Part shown: one piece after another, positions 35,478 through 48,236 of the stretch | Position numbering within the stretch: the first letter of the stretch is position 1 | How the letters are laid out: the number at the start of each line of letters is the position of its first letter | NCBI GenBank assembly: GCA_946699065.1 | Contig: CAMPDV010000010.1 | Location: 1,116,001-1,180,000, forward strand | Reading direction: 5' to 3' | DNA length: 64,000 nucleotides | Origin: Loxodes magnus | Taxonomy: Eukaryota > Ciliophora > Karyorelictea > Loxodida > Loxodidae | Position numbers and translations under genes: made by a program | The notes under the pieces: generated by a model | The model's input: only the letters and a program-made list of their open reading frames with translations | Database searches by the model: none | What the model was told of the DNA's origin: nothing

Positions 35478-36524
35478 AGCACGCAATTACATTTGATCTA
35501 GATATTTAAAGTATTAAAATAGTTTAAATAGTCTATTTTTAATAATGCGCTCCATAGTCAACTATAGCATCTGAAACCTATAGTAAAACTAACTCACCAT
35601 TGCTAAAAGTTAAAACTATTCTACAAGTAATCTAAATCTTATTAAATTAAGATTATTGCTAAATAAAAAGCTAGCAAAGCTTATTTAATATGCTATAATA
35701 AATATTCATCCTTTGCTACTTGCTTAATAAAGAAACTTCATTATTATTCTATATTTATTTATTAAGTTTTAAGCTTGTCAATTTTAACTGAATATAAACC
35801 TAAATAATGCAGCATTGATAAGTATAATAAATAAATAGTATTCTTGAACTATAATATAAATATATAGTCAGATACACAATAAACATATCTTAAGTAATCA
35901 AGAAACAGTAATGTTAGTTGCCTATTATATAATAAAATCTAGTTAATTAATTTTATATATTAGATAGATAAATATTTCTTATCCTATTCAATTTCCATAT
36001 TAACTAAATGTAAGGAAATTTAGGATATATGAATAATATTAAAGTAAGCGATATAAAGGAGCTAGCATCTGTTTATAATAGATAAATGCTTTAAATTACT
36101 TATTTTGTGAATTATAGGGATAAAATTATTAAAAGCTGATAAATAAAGTTAAGTTTCATATGATTTATAGCTATTATTTCAATTAATTTACATTACTTAA
36201 AATCCTTCTCTTTAATGCTGCTTGTATATACATTAAGTATATCAATATTTACTAATAACCAATCTTTATCCATTCTAAATACTAATTTCTTGCTTATAAC
36301 TTGAAATTAATAAATATAATAAATATTATTCTATTAGCTTGTGATTATAATTGCTTTAATTATTAGTTTAAAATTTATTATAGGCTTTATAGTTTATTTT
36401 ATACTTATCTTATGAAATTAATATAATGCTGGTTGATAGTTTTCATATTTCTTTTACCATGCTACTATAATATAGCTTTTGCTTCTTTTAATATTGAATA
36501 GCTAGTCTAATTGTTATCATCTAA
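35478..36524. other. AT-rich spacer between convergent genes
   Basis: No supported gene. Frames on both strands are open by chance because only TGA stops translation. Confidence 0.4.
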
Positions 36525-37523
36525 TCATTTAAAATTAATTAATTGAAGCTATTACTCATGACTCTTCTTTAAAATGACTTAGTAATCTTATGGCATCAGT
36601 CTGATTCCAGATAACTTATCAAAGTTAGATTTTAATTATAAGCTTTTTACTAGATTAATGACTATGGTACAATCATTATTTTTAAGCCAATTCTTTTACT
36701 ATTAGTATCAATATAAGCAGTGCTTTATAAAAAACTATTGAGAGACTAATAAATTCTAATGTTTAGCTTTTAGTAGATGGAATTGGATTCAGATATCCAC
36801 ATAACTAAATAAGCAAGCAAATAAAAGGAAATAGATATTAAAGGGAAAGATAGCATAAGTAGAAGCTTCTATAGGAAATAAAATAGAATTAAATGGTTTG
36901 AATAACTAAAATTAAAATAAAAGTAATCCTAGTTTAGTATTTTAATTAAAATCTTCCAGATAAAATAGAGCTGAATAAATAATTCCTACTATTACTATTA
37001 TTGAAATCAAATAGATCACATGCTAATATCTCAGAACAAAGAAATTAGCACGTAATGTTGAAGATGTAGAATCCGTATCATTCTGGTTATCTTAGAACTA
37101 GTAATAGCCGCTTTCTAGTTAATCAATATCTGGCTATCCTAAATATCCAGATGATGGGCCTGATAAATCATCAAAATAAGGCAAAGATGAAAAATTTTGC
37201 TCTTAGTGACTTATTAAGTCTTGCTAATTTGATTTATTGTTTTTGTTTACCTTTTTTCTATTGATTGTTAAAGAGGTGGTATCATCTTCAGTGAACCTCA
37301 GTTAGCTTTTAAAAAATTGCATTCATTTCTAGGACTATATTCTTTCAAGCAATTTAGCATAATTTATTTTATGAGCTTAAGTTTGTTCTTGCTTTTCTGG
37401 AATAACTTAAATTGTAGTTGATTAAATACTTGTACTATCAGTTTCTCCTGTCAAATCTAAGGGGTTGGCTTAAGTGTTTTATTTCTAAGAGCTTTATTGA
37501 CTCACTTTGCTTGGTGAAATCAT
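36525..37523 (-). CDS. Membrane protein with hydrophilic N-terminal half, unknown
   Basis: 332 residues from ATG 37523. The first 180 residues are polar and rich in Ser, Gln and Asp (MISPSKVSQQSSQ..., SLPYFDDLSGPSSGYLG), then come hydrophobic spans (VIYLISIIVIVGIIYSALFY; LGLLLFQF...; IYFLLFACLFSYV), and a polar tail (LSGIRLMPQDYQVILK). The arrangement suggests a cytosolic N terminus and three membrane passes. The stop is taken at TGA 36525; an earlier TGA at 36708 (read here as Trp) would remove the tail. The opposite strand carries an equally long open frame starting with a signal-peptide-like sequence; I prefer the minus strand because its reading extends with good codon content well beyond that frame. 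No family recognised. Confidence 0.5.
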
Positions 37524-39914
37524 TTTTTGTTGAATGATAATTTTAATATTATTTAAGCTTTAATTATATTTACTTTGAGATATCAATAGGAGAAGCTTTA
37601 TGTTTAAACAAGATTAGCAATTTCAACTTCTAAATTTCAAGCATTAGAACCTACTAACTCCCAAGCATCTTCTTTATGATTAAGTTAAACTTAAAGAAGA
37701 AAGAATAAGCAATTTATGAAGTGAAGCTAACAATATAACTTTAATATAAAACTAGCTTCATTTTCCTTAAACTACGCTTTAAAAACCAGAAATTTAATTC
37801 ATTAGTTTTATCTATAAACCTTTATTTATAGCTCAAATAGAGTCTAATTTTAACATAAAAGCAAGCTCTAAGTAAAAAGAATTAATGATTAATATTAAAA
37901 TTATTAATAAAACAGTGATAATTAAAAAATAGGGTAATATACTAAGAACTATTTCCTAAGAAGCTATTTGGATAGCAAGTCTTACAATATCTAAAAAATA
38001 TTTGCACAACTTCTTCATGCCTTAAACTTCAGAACCTAATAGTACTTTTATATTAATTATTAATAAAATACAAAGACGATAATTTCTAGATGCTAGTGAT
38101 AAAATGATTTATATTATAGCAACTTAACCATATAATTTTACTTGTTAGTGATTTAGCAGAAAACTATTTAGTTAATATTAAAATATTGTTATCTTCTAAA
38201 TTTAGAATCTCAGTTGCCTTCTGTTTAAATATTATAGAGAGTAAATTTATTAGCTAATTAAGATTATTATTTAGATATAAAGTTTATTATAACTATTGTA
38301 CTTCTAATAAATAGTTTAATTAGTTCTAGTTAGAAGGTAGTAATACATTCTTTTCTTATTATATGCCTATTTCTTTTTTCACTCTATAGGAACTTAATTA
38401 TTAAACCTAGTTTTCTGAACCTAGCTATAAATTAGTGATTCATTATTTCCTATTTAACTTTGGATTGCGATCATATTATGCAAAACTTTTATTTAATCTT
38501 TATAGTTAACAATTTTAAGCTTAATTATAAATGAGCTAGATATGATTTAACTAAAATGAATAAGAGCTATAAAACTTAATCTATATAAGATAAGTTAGAT
38601 GAAGATAATAAAAAAGACATCCTAAAGTTAAAAAGCTATTAGAGCAAATAGTTATTTAAATAGATAATTAGAAAAAGCTAAATAAATCAGAATATAAAGA
38701 GATAATTAATAGTTTAAATGCTAAAGAAATCTAGAAAGGGCAATATTATGCTTATAAATAATTATATCTATAGAAATAAAACAGTTTAAATGTAAAAGTT
38801 TATATAATTTCATAAGATAATTGCATCAAAGAACATATTTGAACTAAACCTACTAGTAAATTATTTTAAAACTAAGGAAAATAAAATGACAGCCTTTTAA
38901 ATTATTTAATGCTAAAGCAAAGCTTAATTAAAGCTACTATTTATTATATCCTTTAAATTATTTTAAATACAGAATTTAAGTTCTAAACTTAGCTTTTTTA
39001 TAATTTTTTAAACTAAATTATAAAGATGAAAAGAGCATTTTATATTAAGAGTTAAATGTAGGGTAATAATTTTTAAATAGATTGATAGAAAAGCACCTTG
39101 AGAATTAAAGTAATAAATACATTTTAGATATAAAAGCTTATTTAATAAATTAAAATAATTACAGAAGCAAAACTATATTATATAATACACATTAAAGTTT
39201 ATACTTCTTTTTGATCAAATAAACTAAGATTTAATAAATCTGTGAAAGTAAATATGGGACAGTCAATGATAAAAAAGGATTGATTGAATAAATAAATAAT
39301 GAAATGCGAAAATATTTATTAAGGTATTTTAGAAAATGTACCTTATAAATTACATCACTACAAGTTATCATAAAAAAGGCGTAAGAAGAATATTAAAATC
39401 TTTAGTTTTAAAGTTAAACTTTTTTAGATATCAATTGCAATGATAAGTTGAATAATAAAATATATATAATTAAATCTACTCTTATTTATCAGCTATATAA
39501 AAAGTAATTTTTTAAAGAAAAAGTGCATATTTCATTTAGACACTTTAAAGCAACATATATGACTAAATAAATTGACTATTACAGCTTTAAAAATTAGAAA
39601 TAAGAGAATCATTGATTCTATGAATTAGTTTTAATACAGTAAAATAATAAAAGCTAATTTAGATTTTCAGTCAGATTATTAAAATTAAGTATATTTATTC
39701 ATTTTATTTAGAATTGGACAAATCTCTCACTAGCTTATAAGTTTAGCTGAAAATTTCTATTGAAAGCGAGGGATATAAATAGTTTACTTTAGTAACATGT
39801 TTTTGTATGTAATGAGTATCTCTTGATATTAAATGCTAATTGATTTTCTAATTAATGTAGATATTTGCTTCGCTATATAAAAAGTAGAAGGCTCAAAAAT
39901 AAAAATATTAAAAG
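37524..39914. other. Long AT-rich spacer
   Basis: About 2.4 kb upstream of the amidase gene. A Lys/Gln-rich frame from an ATG near 38558 is weakly protein-like but within what this base composition gives by chance. No RNA gene or repeat is seen. Confidence 0.4.
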
Positions 39915-42398
39915 ATGGCAAGTTTCATAAAGATATGTTCTTTAGTAATTCTGTCAACCTTCATTGCAGCTGTTGCTATTTTATTCAATTTATTCATTCC
40001 AAGCTATTCCGGATATAAAGAAGTTAAATGAATACAACAGTAAATTGAAATAAAAAGAGATCTAAATGGTGTAGCACATATATTCGCTAGCAACTTAAAT
40101 GATGCCATCTTTGCCTTAGGATATGTTCATGGCTAAGATCGGTTGTGACAGATGCACTTAAACAAAAAGGTAGCAAAAGGAGAATTATCAACGCTATTTG
40201 GAAAGGAAATGATAGAAGCTGATAAATTTATTAAAACAATAGGATTTCAAAAACTAGCAGAGAGATACATAAATAGTTTTGATAAGACTTAGAACTCCTG
40301 GAAACTAATGTAATCATATGTAGATGGTATCAATGAATATGCAGAAAATGCTTTTCTTTTACCTCTAGAATTCTATGTCTTGTGAATTGATTGAGAGCCA
40401 TGAAGTGTTGAAGATATAATTTCAAATATAAACCTAATAGAATTTGCAATGACATATCCAATTGGTAGTAAGTTTGTAAAGACATACTTGGAGTATGTTT
40501 TAGGATATGAGTATGTCAGATTAATTTTTCCCAATCAAGAAGATTTCGGAGAAGATGATCTTACTATAATAAAGAACGAAGATATTCCAAACCATCTAAG
40601 GGGATAAAGAATTTATAATTTCTCAGCTAAAATAAACTTTCCTCCAAACGTTAAAATAGCAGAATCTAATCATAAACAAATAGATTTGGAAATACCAAAA
40701 TAAGATTAATATGGAAGTAATAGCTGGGCGATAAGTGGAAAGTATACATAGTCAGGCAAACCATTGATAGCCAATGATCCTCATCTATAAGCTTCAGTGC
40801 CTAACTTTTGGCATTTAAACAATATTATGATTTCAGGATAAACCCCAATGAATATTACTGGAGCTTTTATTCCAGGTTTGCCATTATTTTTTGTAGGGCA
40901 TAACGGGAAAATGGCTTGTACAGTAACAATTTTAGAGGGGGATTCAACAGACTTTTTTATTCATTATGGGAAAGTAGAATATGATGTAATAAAAGAAAAA
41001 GTAAAAGTAGGGAAATCTGAATAGATTGAATTCGAAATTAACTAGACTAAATATGGACCAATTTTAAATAGATACTCACAGCTTATTCATCATTTTTAAA
41101 AGTTTTTAGTGCCTATAGATTACAAGCTTCCTTGGTCATTATATAGACAATATCCTAAAGATATACATTTATTGGAAGGAGTATATAAACTCTTTAAAGT
41201 GCAGAGCAGTGAAGATGTCTTCAGTTTAGCAAAATAAATTGATTTAGCTCCTGCTTTGAACATAATTTTTGCATCAGTAAATGGAGATATAGGTTATACC
41301 TCAACTGGAAGTATTCCAGTAAGAAAAAGGGAAATGAAAGATGTCCATTTTAGTTTTAATGGAGAAGGAGATTAAGAATATAACGAAAACGAAATGGCAG
41401 AAATGCCTTATTCACTAAATCCTTAAAGTGGATATATTTCCACTGCTAACAATAAGGTAATTGGAAATCAATATAAATATTATATATCTTAATATCCATG
41501 GGATAACTTTAGATAATAGTTAATTGAGTAAAAGATCCAAACTTTAATCTAAAATAGTTAAAACCATAAAATAGACATTGAAGATATGATCCGTCTATAA
41601 GACGATGTACAAAATTATGTAGCAACAGTGACTAACTAGAATATTTTAAAGCTACTTCTTAAATACTATAGTAAAGAGTATGAATCAAACTAAATTATTT
41701 AAAATCTTCAAAAATGGGATTATATGCAGCATGGGAACTCATCTGAAGGAGCATTTTTTGCTGTATTTTATTAAAAAATATATGATAATATTTTAAAAAG
41801 AAAAGTTTAAGATGATAAGTTAAGAGAAATCATTTTCGTTTAGACAGTTCACGGTCAAAAGGTTATAACTTTTCTGTTTAGTCAACCACTTGAAAGCTTT
41901 GATGAATCTCACTTCTGGTAAGGTATTTTGGGCTCATAAAATGTCTAAAGGACTTTATCAGATATAATTCATTTGAGCTTCTAAGAGGCAATCAGTTATT
42001 TAAAAGATAAATTTTAGTCATAAGACTTCAAAAATTGAAGATGGGATAACCTTTTAAAAAGAAAATACGAACATGTACCTTGGTCAAAGATTCCTTTCAT
42101 TAAAAATTTTTTCACAAAAGAAGTTGGTCTAAGTGGCGCTGGAGAAGCATCGATAAATGCTAATTACTTTGAGTGAAATAAATTGCAGTTTGACTCAAAA
42201 ATGGGGCCTTCATTGAAATTTGTTATGGACATGGGAAACATTGAAGATGCTAGATTCTGCTTAGATACAGGAAATAGTGGAGACTTTTTAAGTAAATATT
42301 ACATGAATATGCAAGAAAGATGCTTGAAAGGACAGTTGTTTAGGATTTCATATGACGAAACTAAAATAGAACATTCTTTCCAGCTAAGAAAAATTTGA
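39915..42398 (+). CDS. Penicillin amidase family Ntn-hydrolase (peptidase S45)
   Basis: 827 residues in one frame, ATG 39915 to TGA 42396. The N terminus is a signal peptide or anchor (MASFIKICSLVILSTFIAAV). The precursor features of the family are in order: VKWIQQQIEIKRDLNGVAHI, DAIFALGYVHGQDRLWQM, a spacer, and the autocatalytic site YGSNSWAISGKYTQSGKPLI with nucleophile Ser268 in GSN, then ANDPHLQ. Later come PGLPLFFVGHNGKMACTVT (oxyanion region), YGPIL, NGDIGYTSTGSIP and ISTANNKV, and near the end LSGAGEASINANYF. All expected catalytic elements are present, so an active, self-processing amidohydrolase in a secretory compartment is likely. Substrates of eukaryotic members are not known; bacterial relatives cleave acyl amides. 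Conserved Trp codons include TGA. Confidence 0.9.
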
Positions 42399-42625
42399 CA
42401 GTAGCAAACTTACTAAATTAAATTAAAAAAAAAGCTTATTTTACTTCTAACTTCTAATTGACATACTTAATACAAATTTTAGTTTATTTAAATTGTAGCA
42501 ATAGAATAAAAAAGGGTATAGGAAATGTTTTTTAAAACGAGTTTTAAAGAAATAAAATAACTAGCAAACAAATAAATTTAACTTACTTAATTTAATATAT
42601 AATAGTTTAACAAACAATTTGTTTA

Positions 42626-43402
42626 ATGCTGTAGGGAGAAATCATCCACAATGCATAAATTAGTAATTGGTTTAGTTAACAACAACATTCTGGTATTCTG
42701 GAATAAAGTCTAGAGCCTTAGTATTAAGAAATAAATATCAGTAATAGAGCTGAGAATAAAAAAGAGAAGGTTAAGAGTGATGCTGATCAGAAGTATAGAA
42801 TTTAAACTAGAAACTCATCTGTTACGAAATCAGCAGAATCTTAATAAGCAGTGTAAAATATTTCAGAAGGAAAAGACGAAAAAAAGAAATTAAAGAAGAA
42901 AAAAATAAGGAAATAATCAAAACATTAAGAGTAAAAGTGCATGTTATGATAACGTAAAAAGGAAAAACTTGTATAGGAACTATTAAAGCGTTGATGGTAT
43001 GCTTTACCAGATTGGCCTCCACTTGATTTTGATTACTCTCCATTAATGAAACAACATAAACTATATTTAGTAAAAGATTAAGAAAATTGGTCTAAATATC
43101 CTAATGAAAACCAAGAGGGATTAAAAAAATGTATTGAACTCAAATATTATTCTGGTGTGTTCTACGATTTTGCAGGAAAAAGTTATGATTTTAGACCTTA
43201 AGAACTATGTCCTAGTTATAACAATTTGATGAAACGTGGAACCGAAGAAATCAGATGGCTACTTATAAAAGCTCTGAAAAAACAGATAAGTCAACTAGAA
43301 GGATATGATAAGCTGAAGGCTGATTTATAAGAATAGTTGAAAAAATATGTTACTTAATTCAAGAAAAAAGGACATAAAGATTTAATCAGCGAATTCGAAT
43401 GA
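42626..43402 (+). CDS. Basic protein with WWYALPDWPP motif, unknown
   Basis: 258 residues, one frame from ATG 42626 to TGA 43400. The first 110 residues are polar with a strongly basic run (KKKLKKKKIRKQSKH). From about residue 120 a compact, well-structured region follows: LLKRWWYALPDWPPLDFDYS, KLYLVKDQENWSKYPNENQEG, YYSGVFYDFAGKSYDFRPQE and a helical C terminus (KALKKQISQLEGYDKLK). The Trp/Pro-rich motif and regular spacing suggest a conserved domain, but I cannot name the family. Both TGG and TGA encode Trp in the motif. No signal peptide. The gene follows the amidase gene by 230 bases on the same strand. Confidence 0.65.
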
Positions 43403-44753
43403 CTTTCAAACATACTTTTCTTAATTCTCTAATCGATTTGCTATCATGTCATAAAATATGCTTGATTGTTATTGTCATATTTTTCAGATAAATCCTTCAT
43501 TCCTAAAATTTCTTAAATTTAAATTATTTTCAATATCATATTAACAATGTGTAAAAGAGTGTTATAGTTGAATTTACATATGAAATTAAATGGAACTTCA
43601 TTTTATTAAATATCTTAAATAAACTTAATAAGCGAAATAAAAGCTTTATCTCTAAAGCTAGCTAAACAGATTAAATACATAAGACATGATTTACCTAATA
43701 ATATTAATTTATCATTAAGTCAAATAAAATGTTGGATTAGCCTGTTTTTCTTATATTTAAGTTATACTGAACTGTTAAACTACATTTTAAGATAGTTACT
43801 TTAATAAATCTATCTGTTCCTAATAACTTAACTTTAACATACTTAGATCTTGCTTAGCTCAAACTTATGATATTTAGAATATTTATTAGCCACTTATTTG
43901 CTTAATAAAGCATTATCAAGTAATTTTAATAATGCTTTAAACTGTAGAAATGGAAGAAAAGTGTATAATCTAATTTTGTAATTTAGTATCAGTAAATAAG
44001 AAATGATACATTATTAAATAAGCTAAAGTATTTGCTATTTATACCTAATTTGCTTAGGCATAACAACTTTTTTACTAATAAGCTCCTTTAACTATCCTAT
44101 TTTTTATTATTATACCATCCCATTACCACCATGCTATAAAGCTTAAATGATAAACCAACATGATATCCATCACACCTTCCTCAAATGTAAGCTTAAGGTT
44201 TATTTATTTACAATAACAAAGCTATTAAACCATAAAAAGGCTAAAAAGAATAAACTAGTAATAGAACAAACTGAGTTCAGTGTGTTTGATATATAAATCT
44301 AATATAGTTTCATTTATATCTAGATCACTACTAGTCAAAGATAAAGCATCTTCAATCATTTAGTGTAGTAAATATGCATTATGAATAATCTCTAAGTAAT
44401 GCCTACTTAACTCTAAGAGATTATAATGCTAACTAGTAATTTATAAATAAATAGCCATATACTAAGAATAATGCATTATATTTCTAAAGGAAAAACATTT
44501 AAAATACACATTATAGTTTCAAAAGATAGATTAGTGGTATATGTTTAGTAATCTTTTACTCACTTTAACCTTATTGTTATTTTAGAAAATAGCTGTATAA
44601 ATAATCAGTAAGTGTCCATATTAACTATCTCTATATATTAATTAAATAGGATTTAAATTAAGCAAAGGTATTAGTGTAATGAGATATGTTGTATAAATAT
44701 TGAAGCATACAAGAGTAAGAATAATCACTAAATAAATAATAAGATATATATAA
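43403..44753. other. AT-rich spacer
   Basis: About 1.35 kb with no supported coding frame, RNA gene or repeat. Confidence 0.45.
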
Positions 44754-46847
44754 ATGAAAGCTAAATTTAAGGAATATATCAATAAGAAGAAAAACAAAGA
44801 TTTAAAAATAGAAGGCCTTTCTCATTTTACTAAGGAGGAACTCCAAGATTTAGTTCTAAGAATGGAACTAGAATTGAAAGAAAGCTAAGAAAGAATGCAA
44901 AGTTAAATTTAAGATTGCAAGAAATAAAAAGATGAAACAGAAGAATTTTAAATGACTATAGAGCAACTATAAGAAGCTTTATAGAGCACAGTACAGCAAT
45001 TATAAGAAGAAATTAATTTAAATGAAGAAAAAGATAAAATTATCTAAGAACTAAACTAGAAAAATTAAGGAACTGTTATTGGTTTTGAAAAAAAGAAGGA
45101 TTTATTTGAAAAACTGAAAGTAGAAAATATCAATTATATGAGAGAGATTGAAGAATTAAAGATACAACTTTAATTACGTTAATGAGGTAATAAAGAAGAC
45201 TCAAAGCAGTAAAACTAATTAGAAAAACAGTTAAGATAGAATTTATAGATGAAAAATGATTTATAGAACTTTTCTTAATAAAGCTAAGATCTTTAATAAA
45301 TGGTCTAGAAACTAACAGAATAGACATAAAATAGTGAAAAAGATAAATTATCTTTATAAGAAAAAAACAAAAACTTGTCTTAGTTAAACATTAAACTTGA
45401 ACAAGATATAAAGAACCAAAAATCTTAGATAGTTTAAATATAAGAGAGTAATAAGAAATTAGCATAGAAAATAGAAAGTCTTAAGTAAGAAATATCTTAT
45501 TTAAATTAAAAAAATGAGTAAAAGGAAAAAGAATCTTTGTCCATTTTGAAATCTCTGCAAGAAAGCAACTAAATTAACTAAGATCTATAACTTAAAATCA
45601 AAGAAATTGAATTTGCTGAGGAACTTAAATAAACTAAATTTAACCATGAAAGTTTGCACTTAAAAGAAAGCTACGAAAGGTTAATAAAAGATTTAAAAGA
45701 AGAATAGAATAAAAATTAGGCGAATGATATGAGAGATAGAGAGAGATTACATTAATTAGTTGAAGAGCTTGATAAAATAAGAAAATCTGATCAATAAAAA
45801 TATGAAGAAATTTAGGATTCTCGAAAAATATGTTAACAATAAGAGAGTGAATTATTAGAACTCAAATCAAGATTTGCTAATCTTGAGTCAGATAAAATTA
45901 AATTGTAATAAAAAGTAGAATTAGCTGAAAAAAAAAGAGAGCTAGCGAAAACAGAAGTTTTAAAACTTTCGGAAAAATTAGAAAAAAGAGGTGTTGCAAT
46001 AGGTGAAGATTAAGAAGGAGATAATTAAAAGAATAATAGCTCATTAAATGGAATAACTCAGCATAACCTAGATAATATAAACACTACTACTCAATTCTGT
46101 ACCTAAACAAATACGGTTACAGGAAAATAGATTTCAGCTTTTCTAAATTTCAAAAAAGAATTTGAACTACTTTATAAGGAGTTAATGAGAATGGTAATGA
46201 CAGCTCCCTCTTCTTTTACTACCTAAATAGAAAATAAGGAGTATCCACTCTCAAACTAAGAATCCTTCATAGATTAAGATTAAGAAGTTGATTAGAAGCC
46301 AATAAAGAAAAATTAATCTTTTACAGCTACTAAAAATTAGGTAAAAGCGATTAACCCTAAAAAAAGCATAGTCTTTACTATTCCAGCTTAAGAATTTAGC
46401 AAATATGAAAGAAAGTATAATAATACGCTAGTCAACATTAGCGATTGAATAGAAAGTATATCACAAGATTCTAAAATTAAAGAAGAAATATAAAGAGAGC
46501 ATAAATGATATACAATATAGAATTTAAAAGACAAAATGCATAATGTTAAATAAAATATTACCTAAAATCATTTTTAAATGCTAAGATGTATGTAAGTAGA
46601 TGGAGAAACTGGCACAATTATCAGACAAGTTAGAAATTAAGGAAGACCTCCTATGAATATCAGGAAGTAAAATATTAAATTTAATTAAAGTAGAACTCTC
46701 AATAATTCTTTTAGGTAAAAAGAAGAAAATAGCGAACTAAAATTTGAAACGAAAGATTTGAAAATGAACAATTCTCTTGACAGATCTCTAGAAGGTTAAT
46801 GTTATCAAAATAGAGTTTCAATTATAAGCAAAAACGAAAAAATTTGA
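44754..46847 (+). CDS. Long coiled-coil protein, unknown
   Basis: 697 residues from ATG 44754. Residues about 20-430 are an almost unbroken coiled coil rich in Glu, Lys, Gln and Leu with heptad spacing (for example LEELKIQL-, LKSLQESNQINQDLQLKI-type segments). The remainder is polar, with Asn/Gln/Ser-rich stretches and a short KPIKKNQSFTATKNQ part. No GRIP, CH or motor domain is seen, so the protein is a structural or tethering element of unknown place, plausibly cytoskeletal or Golgi. Internal TGA codons (for example in SDWIESI and HKWYTIQ) read well as Trp. The stop is placed at TGA 46845; reading it as Trp would extend the frame to about 47076, close to the histone H4 promoter region. Confidence 0.7.
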
Positions 46848-47257
46848 AATATTTTAATGAATTTGTTGTATTATAGCAAGCAGCAATCTCAAATTCAAAA
46901 TATTATTAATTTATAGTATTTTTAAACAATCTCTTTAAATGTCATTTTACATTAAGAAAATAATATTAATAAGTCTAAAAATTTGTAAATATTCTAATAC
47001 TTATATCTTTAAAAAACTACATTTTATAAAGTCTAAAGTATCTAATTTATAATAGTAAAAGGAAATTTAAAAGTATGAGTCTAAAGTATGTTTAGATTAA
47101 ATTAAATTAAATTAAAACTTATTACTATTTGCATTTTTAGCTATTTTCCTGTTTATTCATAAATTTGAATTTTTCAAATTTTTAAATCTATGAAATTGTG
47201 TTAATACGGATCTTTATTTCAATTTAAAAAGAGTAAGAATAGTTTTTAAATATAAGA

Positions 47258-47572
<315 letters not shown>

Positions 47573-48236
47573 GAATTGTGCTATGTTAAATATATATTTA
47601 AATTGATACTAAACTTAAACCTTATTTATATTTCTTTTTCACTATTCTTCTATCATACAAAAACTCTCTATTTTATATCAATCTTCATAGTCAAACTCAT
47701 TACCTGAACAACTTTTGATTAGTTTAAATTTCAAAAGGATAAATAAAATTAATGCCTGATAATTGACTTTCAATGTATATCTTCAATAATTAATTAAACT
47801 GCTCTTAAAAATTAAGAAATAGCTTCATTTACTAGAGTATAATGGCTTAATCAAATTAACTCTTAATTGTTTAAATCATTATTACAAATCAAAACTTAGA
47901 ATTGAATAAACTAGCAAGAAGTGATATGTATAAGACTCAATACTTACTTTGATAATGTGATTTATAATAGAATTATTTTGAAAGTTCATACTTTGTCTAT
48001 AAATTTAGGCATTAAAATTGTCAGATATCTAATATTTTTTGCTATCTCTAGTTCTTTTACTAAATCTAAAAAATTAATAAGTATTTGCAAAAAGAGAATA
48101 AGAGTCCTTTATTGAATGAATTGAGTAATGATGAAAATAAATTTTTTAAGATGAAAATAAAATAAAATGGAATGTAAGGAACTTAAGGATTCAAGAGAAT
48201 TAAAAGTAATTTTAAATATAATGTATAATGATCTAA
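47573..48236. other. AT-rich spacer between convergent genes
   Basis: Holds the 3' flank of histone H4 and of kinesin-3. A palindromic histone 3' stem-loop is not recognised after the H4 stop. Confidence 0.45.

Noticed and set aside
36412..37209. Plus-strand ORF of 265 residues with an apparent signal peptide, ending in TGA.
   Set aside because: It lies wholly inside the minus-strand frame 36525-37523 apart from its first bases, and the minus frame has better codon content and continues beyond it. Treated as a shadow pending strand-specific RNA data.
36008..37264. Another plus-strand frame (418 codons, hydrophobic start) across the same region.
   Set aside because: Very low-complexity, Ile/Gln/Asn-dominated translation expected by chance in AT-rich DNA with one stop codon.
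38558..39100. Lys/Gln-rich open frame from an ATG near 38558.
   Set aside because: No motif, no splice support and composition equal to the spacer.
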